A DNA stretch of 7,648 bases from Rhodobacterales bacterium CG2_30_65_12. GTDB taxonomy: Bacteria; Pseudomonadota; Alphaproteobacteria; Rhodobacterales; Rhodobacteraceae. Below, piece after piece: positions 1-5,765 of the stretch. Each line of letters opens with the position of its first letter. The first letter of the stretch is position 1. The notes below the pieces were generated by a model. That model was given only the letters and a program-made list of their open reading frames with translations, had not been told where the DNA came from and made no database searches. The position numbers were made by a program, and so were the translations under genes. The DNA is taken from assembly GCA_001873585.1 (NCBI GenBank), contig MNZL01000046.1, forward strand, positions 1-7,648, read 5' to 3'.

Positions 1-411
1 CGGGGTTTTCGTTTGCGGATATCTGGTTTACTCGGACAGAAAATTGTCCTTGCTTTTCAATGAGGGCGGGTGAAGACGGTTTAGCGCCTAGGGCTTTGCT
101 TTCCCTGAATTCTAGACGTCCTTCAGGGGTCGCCAGCTATCAAAGCCAAATTGTAAATCCGTCAAACCCCAGGCTCAGAAGTCTGACGCGCCGATTGCTG
201 CGATGTTGCGCAAAAGGGCATTTCGCGCGTCTCGCCCTCCGATCTTCGTGATCTTGGCGCCATGTGCCCTCGTCATGGGTCAGGCCTGCAGTTTTTGCGC
301 GACCTCAACACGCACTGCGCAGTGCCGCCCGAGCCGCAGGCCATCACCCGGCGTTTGCGGATTTCCTTCAGAAAACGGCACGATGAGCGGGAACCGTTGG
401 GGACTTTTCGT
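1..411. other. Left-edge region without a supportable gene
   Basis: No reading frame here shows a recognisable domain, a convincing ribosome binding site or consistent codon use. Frames 1 to 3 are open from the window edge to stops at 61, 71 and 249, so a gene tail ending near 63 or 73 cannot be excluded. The possible tails are only about 20 residues long and I do not recognise them. A 60-codon frame from 262 to 444 is rich in Arg and His but has no SD sequence. A short inverted repeat (GGACA, 6-base spacer, TGTCC) lies at 34-49. The stretch may be a long intergenic region or the remnant of a decayed gene. Confidence 0.4.
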
Positions 412-412
412 C

Positions 413-430
413 ATATTTTTGTCGAAATAT
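413..430. promoter_or_regulatory. 18-bp dyad upstream of the LuxI-like gene, possible operator
   Basis: The sequence shows ATATTT, six bases, then AAATAT: a perfect 6+6 inverted repeat of 18 bp. It sits just upstream of the predicted -35 hexamer of the AHL synthase gene. Size and position would suit a dimeric regulator such as a LuxR-type protein. The base sequence does not resemble the classical lux box, and AT-rich dyads arise easily by chance, so the operator role is only a guess. Confidence 0.25.
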
Positions 431-440
431 TGGTTTTCTG

Positions 441-469
441 TTGAAATTATGTGATCATCCGCCAATAAA
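441..469 (+). promoter_or_regulatory. Candidate sigma-70 promoter of the LuxI-like gene
   Basis: TTGAAA at 441-446 matches the -35 consensus in five of six bases. After a 17-base spacer, AATAAA at 464-469 matches the -10 consensus in four of six. Transcription would begin near 476, giving a leader of about 35 bases before the TTG start at 512. The segment 405-490 is clearly richer in A+T than its surroundings, as expected for a promoter region. It is predicted by eye only. Confidence 0.35.
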
Positions 470-511
470 CATAAAAAACAATACAATAACTTCTGGCAGG
501 AAGCAGGCGCG

Positions 512-1249
512 TTGCAGGTTCTCAGCGAACAGCGAAAAAGCAAGGCTTGGGCCTTTCCGGAGCTTGCGCCGGTTGCCGGGGCACGGTCGTTTCTGGCCAC
601 CCGAAGTGCGCCGCGAGCGCCCGGTGGCGCGATACGCGTGGCGCCGAAAACCGATGGCCACATCAAGGCAACGACGATCACCTTTCGCACCATCACCCAG
701 CACGGCGATTTGCTGGTGAACTTCATGGAAGCCCGCAAGCGGGTGTTCATCGACAACCTGCACTGGTCGCTTCCGCACACCGATGGCATGGAATTCGATC
801 AATACGACACGCCACAGGCGCGTTGGATCGCCATCCACGAGTTCGGCCAGATCCTCGGCGGTGTCCGCCTATCCCCGACCACCGCGAAATGCGGGGTCTA
901 TTCCTACATGTTGCGGGATGCCCAGCAAGGCCTGCTGTCGGACATCCCGTCCGACGTGCTTTTTTTCGAGGCGCCGGTGCTCGAAAATGTCTGGGAGGCG
1001 TCGCGCCTGTTCATCACCGACGAGGTGCCGGCACAACGCCGACTCAAGGTGCAGGCCGTCCTGATGGAGCAGATGTCGGCAACGGCACGCGAACGCAGTG
1101 CCACCCACGTGATCGGCATTGTGCCGGCCGTGTTCACGCGCTGGTTACGGCGGCTTGGCCTCGACGCGGTGCCGGTGGGCCGCCGATTCGCGATCGACGG
1201 CACTCATAGTCAGGCCGCGTTGTTCAACGTGAGCCGAATGCCAAACTGA
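512..1249 (+). CDS. LuxI-family acyl-homoserine-lactone synthase
   Basis: Predicted cytoplasmic AHL synthase, which would join an acyl group to S-adenosylmethionine to make a diffusible quorum-sensing signal. The family's conserved residues are all visible: R77, F79, W85, the E94-F-D96-Q-Y-D99 block, R119 followed by L-S-P-T-T, and E162-A-S-R165. The N-terminal alpha/beta part is thus complete and the enzyme is probably active. The TTG start at 512 is chosen for the SD-like AGGAAG at 498-503, eight bases upstream, and gives 245 residues. LuxI proteins usually have about 190-220 residues, and the first 50 residues here look unlike the family. A GTG at 638 would give 203 residues but has a weaker SD. 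No luxR lies in the window. The gene is followed on the same strand by a response regulator gene 213 bases on. Acyl-chain specificity cannot be read from the sequence. Confidence 0.87.
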   Translation: MQVLSEQRKSKAWAFPELAPVAGARSFLATRSAPRAPGGAIRVAPKTDGHIKATTITFRTITQHGDLLVNFMEARKRVFIDNLHWSLPHTDGMEFDQYDTPQARWIAIHEFGQILGGVRLSPTTAKCGVYSYMLRDAQQGLLSDIPSDVLFFEAPVLENVWEASRLFITDEVPAQRRLKVQAVLMEQMSATARERSATHVIGIVPAVFTRWLRRLGLDAVPVGRRFAIDGTHSQAALFNVSRMPN

Positions 1250-1358
1250 CAGCGAACAATTCTGAATTAGTGCCTTAGAATCATCAGTTTAACGGAATTT
1301 TTCCGGCGAGACCCTTGGCGACACAACTCGGCCCCAATGTTGCCACGCACCTGCCAGA

Positions 1359-1381
1359 CTCATTTACATATAATGAATGAG
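1359..1381 (+). promoter_or_regulatory. Candidate promoter/operator before the REC-GGDEF-like gene
   Basis: A perfect TATAAT hexamer lies at 1369-1374. No good -35 hexamer stands at the usual distance: TTGCCA at 1340-1345 is 23 bases away, which is too far, so an activator or another sigma factor may be needed. The -10 is framed by inverted repeats: CTCATT at 1359-1364 with AATGAG at 1376-1381, and the overlapping TCATT/AATGA. A repressor could bind here. The rest of the gap from 1250 to 1453 shows nothing else I can support. Confidence 0.3.
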
Positions 1382-1462
1382 ATTTCTTTCGGGCTTGCTG
1401 TTGCCGTCAACAACGGTTTCAGGCGCCCTCATGCAGGAATGCGTTAAACACGGATGGTCGCA

Positions 1463-2749
1463 ATGAAGATACTCGCTGTTGACGACGACGAAATCGTCCT
1501 GCGCCTTCTCTCAGGCATGCTTACGCGCGCCGGCTACTCCGGCGTTCGCACCTGCACATCGCCGCAGACGGCGCTCGACATCGTGCGCCGCGAAGCGACC
1601 CCGTTCGATTGCTTCCTGCTCGACATCCAGATGCCCGGCATGAACGGTATCGAATTGTGCCAGGAAATCCGCCGAATGCCGGCCTACCGAAGCACGCCGA
1701 TCCTTATGCTGACGGCGCTTTCCGAAAAGGCCTACGTCGATAGTGCGTTTTCGGCCGGCGCGACGGACTACATGACCAAGCCGTTCGATGCCACAACCGT
1801 TGCCATGCGGCTTGGGCTGGCAAGCCAACTTGCTGCCGAGCGCAAGACGATCTCGGACAATGCGGAAATCATCGATTCGTTCATCGACGTGCTTGAACAG
1901 ACCACCCGACACGATCTCGGCGAAGCGATTGACCTGGGCAAGATGGACGGGCTCCTGAGCTACCCCGCCTTTGAAAACTATCTTTACCAATCCGGCCGCA
2001 GCGTGATGTTTCTCGCAACGGTTTTTGCGGTGAAGGTGCGCAAGGCGGAGATGTGGCACCAGAAACTGCCGCCGCTGGAATTCAAGGACCTGTTGCGCCA
2101 GTCGGCGAGCGAGATCATTTCGCCGCTGGAAGACCACGGGATCTTTCTCACCTATCGAGGCAGCGGCGAATTTGTCGGCGTGGTGCCGCGCAACGGAACC
2201 CGTGCCCTGAAGCTGATCGGCGAGTCGATCAGTTTCGGAATCCGGGAAAGCGAAGGAAGGTTCGGCGCGGTCCTCCCGCGATCCGTGACACTGACAATTG
2301 GCGACCCGATTCCCACCCGCCTGCCCACGCGCGGCGGGATCCTGAAAAGCATCTGGTCTTCGCTGGACAATGTCCGCGAAAAGACGGAAGCGGAGAAAAA
2401 CCTGTTCGCTGGCGTCGAAGGAACAGACGCCGCCCGACATTCTCATACCGATCTGTCGCAGGAGAAAGAGGCGCAGGAGCAGCACCTCAGGGACGAGTTC
2501 CAGAGGCTTCTCGAGCATGAACTGCGCACCGAAGTCGGTGAGCATGGCCGCCGCCCGACCCGTATGCAGCGCGCCGAGAGCAGCTTGTTCGGTTTCCAGA
2601 AGCACCACCAAAGACTGTTCCGCGGCAGAGAGAAGGCGCTGTTTTCCCGCGCCGGCACTCCCGAGCGCGAGCCGCTGGCGCAGGCCACAACCGCACCTGG
2701 GAACGATCTGAGTGCGGATACGAAAAAGAACCGCCACAACGGGGAGTGA
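1463..2749 (+). CDS. Response regulator with REC and degenerate GGDEF-like domain
   Basis: Predicted cytoplasmic two-component output protein of 428 residues. Residues 1-120 form a receiver domain with acidic pocket D7-D8-D9, phosphoacceptor D54 (in LLDIQMPG), T84 and K106 in TKPF. Residues about 150-310 follow the layout of a GGDEF domain: an MDGLLSYPAFENYL stretch in place of DxLTGLPNRxxF, and Y-R-G-S-G-E-F (GSGEF at 233-237) in place of GGDEF. The catalytic signature is lost, so cyclic-di-GMP synthesis is unlikely; a protein-protein or nucleotide-binding output is more likely. Residues from about 315 form a charged, Gln/Glu/Arg-rich tail, probably coiled-coil then disordered. The start at 1463 is preferred because GGA at 1452-1454 is well spaced and family members begin MKILAVDDD; ATG 1454 (431 residues) is the alternative. 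The next gene on this strand encodes an HPt protein, a plausible phosphodonor. Confidence 0.88.
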   Translation: MKILAVDDDEIVLRLLSGMLTRAGYSGVRTCTSPQTALDIVRREATPFDCFLLDIQMPGMNGIELCQEIRRMPAYRSTPILMLTALSEKAYVDSAFSAGATDYMTKPFDATTVAMRLGLASQLAAERKTISDNAEIIDSFIDVLEQTTRHDLGEAIDLGKMDGLLSYPAFENYLYQSGRSVMFLATVFAVKVRKAEMWHQKLPPLEFKDLLRQSASEIISPLEDHGIFLTYRGSGEFVGVVPRNGTRALKLIGESISFGIRESEGRFGAVLPRSVTLTIGDPIPTRLPTRGGILKSIWSSLDNVREKTEAEKNLFAGVEGTDAARHSHTDLSQEKEAQEQHLRDEFQRLLEHELRTEVGEHGRRPTRMQRAESSLFGFQKHHQRLFRGREKALFSRAGTPEREPLAQATTAPGNDLSADTKKNRHNGE

Positions 2750-2792
2750 GCGGCCGAAGTCAGCCACAGCACAAACACATGACAGGATATGC

Positions 2793-2826
2793 CGATCACG
2801 AACGGGGGGGCCGCCAAATGTGATCG
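2793..2826. repeat. 7-bp inverted repeat between the REC gene and the HPt gene
   Basis: CGATCAC at 2793-2799 is repeated in inverted form as GTGATCG at 2820-2826, with a 20-base spacer containing a run of seven G. It starts 43 bases after the upstream stop codon. A hairpin could act as a weak transcription or processing signal, but no T-run follows, so it is not a standard intrinsic terminator. An operator for the HPt gene is the other possibility. Confidence 0.3.
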
Positions 2827-2945
2827 CCGCTGCGCGTTTCGGCATCAAGCCCTGTGTCTGGCAGCCCACATGTATGCTATTGGCCGGCTTCGTTGCCCGG
2901 TTGGTTTGAGGACAAGAAAACTGAAGTTTGAATGGAGTAACGAAT

Positions 2946-3335
2946 ATGCCGCGTGGTGCACAAAACAAAGATTTGGCCGGGGTCGAGGCTGCGATCAACG
3001 AAGTTCGGTTTGACTTCATCCGCAGGTTGGAGGGATACGTTGAGCAGCTTGACGGCATTCTTGAGGCGTTGATCGCCGCCAGTGCTCCGGCGGCAGGCAT
3101 TGAAGAAGCCGCCCATATTTCGCATCGGATCGCCGGCGTTGCGAGCATCTTCGGTTATACCGAACTGGGCCGTATCGCGCAGTATACCGATACGGCGATT
3201 TCGGCGTTCCTCTCCAACGAAGAGGGCGAGGTGGATATCGTCGCATTGACTGAAAAAATCAGCATCCTCGCGGATTTCTCAGCTGACGTCTGCGGCGAGC
3301 TCTCGCATCAAGGCTTCCGCAACCACGCGGTTTGA
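2946..3335 (+). CDS. Stand-alone histidine phosphotransfer (HPt) domain protein
   Basis: Small cytoplasmic protein of 129 residues, predicted to be all helical. The segment at 57-75 reads H-I-S-H60-R-I-A-G-V-A-S-I-F-G-Y-T-E-L-G, which fits the HPt core HxxKGxxxxxG, with H60 as the likely phosphorylated residue. The Lys usual in that core is Ala here (HRIAG), a deviation that may alter partner choice. HPt proteins relay phosphoryl groups between receiver domains and have no output of their own. ATG 2946 is chosen because GGAG at 2934-2937 is eight bases upstream; a TTG at 2928 would add six residues. The gene follows the REC/GGDEF-like gene on the same strand and converges on a single-domain receiver gene 42 bases away, so its partners are probably encoded beside it. 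No terminator is visible after it. Confidence 0.85.
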   Translation: MPRGAQNKDLAGVEAAINEVRFDFIRRLEGYVEQLDGILEALIAASAPAAGIEEAAHISHRIAGVASIFGYTELGRIAQYTDTAISAFLSNEEGEVDIVALTEKISILADFSADVCGELSHQGFRNHAV

Positions 3336-3377
3336 GGCCAGGCGGCGGCTGTCACCAACAACGCCCGGCGCCAAAGG

Positions 3378-3800
3378 TCACGCGCCCGTTCCATTCCGTT
3401 CGGTCGGCCCGCCACCGGCGTCGTGATGGCGCGCCCAGACAGCCTCGATCTGCCGACACAGATCAATCGGTTCGAACGGCTTCAGGATCACTTCGAGCGC
3501 ACCGGCTTCTATCAGATGTCGCGCGAAGGCCTGTTCGGTTTTTGCGGTCATGAAAATTACGGGCACATCCTCCCAACCCGGCAGCGCGTTCAGCTTGTGC
3601 CAAAGGTTTTCCCCGCTCATTCCCGGCATCATCACGTCGAGCAGAAGAAGCTGCGGCGGCGTTTCAGCAGCTCGCAGCGTTTCTTCCCCTGATGCGAATT
3701 GCACCACGTCGTAATGCCCAACGAGTTCGAGAGTCATCTTGGTGATGATCCGGATATCGCTATCGTCATCGACATGTAAAATCCGCTTCAGCGCTTCCAT
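3378..3800 (-). CDS. Single-domain CheY-like response regulator
   Basis: Cytoplasmic protein of 140 residues made of a receiver domain alone, without a DNA-binding or enzymatic output. Visible key residues are acidic pocket D11-D12-D13, phosphoacceptor D55 in LLDVMMPGMSG, T85 in FMTAK and K107 in LKPFE. Such proteins act as phosphate shuttles between kinase and HPt proteins, as phosphate sinks, or by binding a target. The start at 3800 is chosen because GGAG (plus-strand CTCC at 3810-3813) lies nine bases upstream and the protein begins MEALKRILHVDDD; the longer open frame to 3899 adds sequence unlike a receiver. It lies downstream of the kinase gene on the same strand, but the terminator at 3953-3975 separates them, so it probably has its own promoter in 3801-3952. 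Confidence 0.9.
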   Translation of the reverse strand: MEALKRILHVDDDSDIRIITKMTLELVGHYDVVQFASGEETLRAAETPPQLLLLDVMMPGMSGENLWHKLNALPGWEDVPVIFMTAKTEQAFARHLIEAGALEVILKPFEPIDLCRQIEAVWARHHDAGGGPTERNGTGA

Positions 3801-3809
3801 ATGGATCAG

Positions 3810-3813
3810 CTCC
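3810..3813 (-). promoter_or_regulatory. Ribosome binding site deciding the start of the CheY-like gene
   Basis: Read on the minus strand this is GGAG, nine bases before the ATG at 3800. No comparable site precedes the upstream ATG at 3899, which supports the shorter, 140-residue protein. Confidence 0.5.
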
Positions 3814-3952
3814 GTCCAAGCCGGGCATCCCACTGGGTCTACAGCTAACAGGGCAATCTTGAAATCCCCAGCGCAACGCTCGCCGTTTTCCCAATACATC
3901 GGGTCTGAAAACTGGTTGACCTAACGTCACATCCAAAACAGCTTATAGGAAC

Positions 3953-3975
3953 AAAAGAGGTTTCACACCTCTTTT
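3953..3975 (-). terminator. Intrinsic terminator after the histidine kinase gene
   Basis: AAAAGAGGT at 3953-3961 pairs perfectly with ACCTCTTTT at 3967-3975: a nine-bp stem with a five-base loop. On the minus strand it begins 30 bases past the kinase stop codon and ends in TTTTGTT, so it should stop kinase transcription before the CheY-like gene. On the plus strand it is followed by TTTTTC and could work in that direction too, although no plus-strand gene needs it. Confidence 0.8.
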
Positions 3976-4005
3976 TCTTGCGGGCGGGTGCAATACGCTT
4001 TTTCT

Positions 4006-5427
4006 TCAGGCATTTGCCGCCTTCTGTTCGTCCAGCGCCGTCTCGTTGGAATTGGCAGCCTTGCCCGGCAACTTGCAATCGAACTCGACGTAGAACGTGC
4101 TTCCGTTGCCGAATTCGCTCTCGTAGTCGACCGTGCCCTCGTGGCGTTCGACGATCTGCTTGGTAATGCTCATACCCAAACCCGTGCCGCCGATGCGGCG
4201 GACATCGGACGAATCCACCTGGCTGAACTTGCCAAACACCTTGTCTTTCGAGTTTTCCGGAATGCCCACGCCCTCGTCGCGCACGGAGATGCGGGCGCGG
4301 GCGCCATGCATCGCTATCCTGACCTGCACGGTGCCGCCCTCGTCAGAAAACTTGAGCGCGTTCGACAGCAGGTTCGCCATCACCTGCATCAGCCGCGAAT
4401 GATCGCCTGCGATAAAGATATCATCCTTCGGAAATACGGTGATCATGTTGATCTTGAGCTGGTCGGCATAGCCTTTGGTCGACTCGATCGCCTCTTCCAC
4501 CAACTCGCGCACGTTGATCCGTTCAAAATGAAACACCATTTCGCCAGCCTCGATCTTTTGCAAATCGAGCAGGTCGTCGATGAGGTTCGACAATCTCCGC
4601 GCGTTTTTCGCCGCGATGTTCATTGCAGGTTCGAGCGCTGGCGGTACCTCGCCGAGCGCGCCCGCATTGATCAGCTCAAGCGAAGCCTTGATCGAGGTGA
4701 GCGGTGTGCGCAACTCATGGCTGACCGTCGACAGGAACTGCGATTTGATCTCGTAGGCCGCCTTTGTGCGCTCGTTTTCTTCCTTGATCTTAAGCATCTG
4801 CTGCAAACGCTCCTGGTATTGGCCATAGAACACCAAGGAGACGTCGACGATGAAATAGAGCACAAATACGATGGTAAAAAATTCCAGCCAGGCCGCCGAC
4901 CCTAAAGGTGGCTTGAATAGTATAACATCATAGAGCGCGATGAAGATGAACGTGCAGCCATATATCGCAAGCCGCACGAGCAAGACACCGATCATCTGGC
5001 TGTTGTTCATCGCGGCAAACAGCGAAGCGGCAAAAAGGAAGAAGAGCGGCGTGAAATGCCCGCCCCCAACTTGCTGCAAGGCAACGCTGATAACGAAAAA
5101 GCTGATCGCAGAGGCGCTGAGCACGGTGTTGGCAACAACCCCGAGGAGAAAGAGCCGGGTCTTGCGGCGGTCTGTTTCCGTCCAGTTCATCACCCGCCGC
5201 GCCAGAAACAGATCGAGCAGTTCGGTGAAGAGCACGGCCGAATAGCCCGCGAACGTGGTAACCGGATCAAAGTAGAACGCAGACAGGATCGCGGCGGCGA
5301 TGAAGATCATCTGTCGCTGCCAGACCAGTTTCGAGATCGCAAGGACGTAATCCTTGATCCGCTCGTCAAGGTCATCCGTTCCGAACCACTCGGTCCAATT
5401 CGGAGCCCGGTCATCCAGGAAAGCCAT
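4006..5427 (-). CDS. Six-helix membrane sensor histidine kinase
   Basis: Inner-membrane sensor kinase of 473 residues. A short cytoplasmic start (about 1-37) is followed by six likely membrane helices near 38-55, 58-74, 92-117, 124-140, 146-170 and 181-202, with very short loops. There is no periplasmic sensor domain and no PAS or HAMP domain that I recognise. A coiled linker (203-228) leads to the dimerisation/phosphoacceptor domain with H237 in STVSHELRTPL. The ATPase domain has N356 (N-box), DEGVGIP at 384-390 (G1), VFGKF at 397-401 (F-box) and GGTGLGMS at 413-420 (G2). All catalytic motifs are intact. It carries no receiver domain, so it must phosphorylate a separate one; the adjacent CheY-like protein and the REC/GGDEF-like protein are the obvious candidates. 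The ATG at 5427 has GAGG ten bases upstream. The compact membrane part suggests a signal sensed in the membrane, of unknown nature. Confidence 0.93.
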   Translation of the reverse strand: MAFLDDRAPNWTEWFGTDDLDERIKDYVLAISKLVWQRQMIFIAAAILSAFYFDPVTTFAGYSAVLFTELLDLFLARRVMNWTETDRRKTRLFLLGVVANTVLSASAISFFVISVALQQVGGGHFTPLFFLFAASLFAAMNNSQMIGVLLVRLAIYGCTFIFIALYDVILFKPPLGSAAWLEFFTIVFVLYFIVDVSLVFYGQYQERLQQMLKIKEENERTKAAYEIKSQFLSTVSHELRTPLTSIKASLELINAGALGEVPPALEPAMNIAAKNARRLSNLIDDLLDLQKIEAGEMVFHFERINVRELVEEAIESTKGYADQLKINMITVFPKDDIFIAGDHSRLMQVMANLLSNALKFSDEGGTVQVRIAMHGARARISVRDEGVGIPENSKDKVFGKFSQVDSSDVRRIGGTGLGMSITKQIVERHEGTVDYESEFGNGSTFYVEFDCKLPGKAANSNETALDEQKAANA

Positions 5428-5711
5428 TTCCAGTCTGCCTCTAAATTAGCTCATCACACCTGGAGCCGTCCTACACGAAAAAAGTGGTGCAAATCGGGCC
5501 GGCATTGGGCATCTTGGCCACCTGCCACAGAAAAACCGTGGGCGATGCGGCGATGCCCGACCAAACGCGGCGCATGTTGGGTATCTCGGTGACTGCCTTG
5601 GCGTGATGTGGCCTTGGTAAACCTGGATTGCCGAAGCCTCGGCCACGGCATTGAGCACCCCGCCGTTATCGGGTTTGTGGCTGTGCCATCAAAGCCCGAG
5701 GCCCTTGCGCG
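5428..5711. other. Intergenic region with nested inverted repeats, no supportable gene
   Basis: This 284-base gap lies between the kinase start and the lpdA terminator. Short open frames here show no recognisable domain or SD. Visible structure: GGGCATC at 5507-5513 pairs with GATGCCC at 5552-5558, enclosing CCAC/GTGG at 5525-5528 and 5538-5541; the octamer GGCGATGC is tandemly repeated at 5541-5556. Further on, GCCTCGG at 5636-5642 pairs with CCGAGGC at 5696-5702 and encloses GCCAC/GTGGC (5642-5646, 5677-5681). The region must hold the kinase promoter on the minus strand, but I could not pick convincing hexamers. Confidence 0.4.
5636..5702. repeat. Nested inverted repeat, possible structured RNA
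   Basis: Outer arms GCCTCGG (5636-5642) and CCGAGGC (5696-5702) are perfectly complementary. GCCAC (5642-5646) and GTGGC (5677-5681) can form an inner stem that shares one base with the outer arm, and CCCG/CGGG can pair near the loop. On the plus strand the element is followed within 13 bases by the hairpin at 5715-5737 and a T-rich stretch, an arrangement that a small RNA with its terminator could show. No clear promoter was found, and GC-rich sequence forms such repeats by chance, so an RNA gene is not claimed. Confidence 0.25.
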
Positions 5712-5714
5712 AAA

Positions 5715-5737
5715 AAGCCGGGCACCTGGCCCGGCTT
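5715..5737 (-). terminator. Intrinsic terminator after lpdA
   Basis: AAGCCGGGC at 5715-5723 pairs perfectly with GCCCGGCTT at 5729-5737 around a five-base loop. Read on the minus strand the stem runs straight into TTTTT (5716-5712), the classical rho-independent pattern, and begins 28 bases past the lpdA stop codon. It ends the 2-oxoglutarate dehydrogenase transcript. On the plus strand it is followed by a T-rich stretch about 15 bases on and might work weakly that way. Confidence 0.85.
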
Positions 5738-5765
5738 CCCGTTTCCTTTTTCGATCGGCCCCGGC

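Noticed and set aside
203..454. Plus-strand frames of 83 and 60 codons before the AHL synthase, considered as a broken luxR
   Set aside because: Neither shows the LuxR helix-turn-helix pattern or an AHL-binding domain, and no SD precedes them.
280..838. Minus-strand open frames overlapping the AHL synthase start
   Set aside because: No SD, no domain, and they overlap the conserved LuxI frame.
2402..2749. Possible frameshift at the C-terminal tail of the REC/GGDEF-like protein
   Set aside because: The in-frame codons keep a GC-rich third position up to the stop, and the other frames give no better protein, so a genuine charged tail is more likely.
1511..3148. Minus-strand open frame of 545 codons
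   Set aside because: It runs antisense to the REC/GGDEF-like and HPt genes, has no domain I recognise, and its translation is rich in Arg, Ala and Gly in the way shadow frames of GC-rich genes are.
3988..4905. Plus-strand open frame of 305 codons opposite the kinase gene
   Set aside because: The kinase frame carries all catalytic motifs; this frame is its antisense shadow.
5446..5658. Minus-strand frames of 65-70 codons upstream of the kinase
   Set aside because: No SD, no hydrophobic pattern or motif, and heavy Arg/Pro content typical of non-coding GC-rich DNA.
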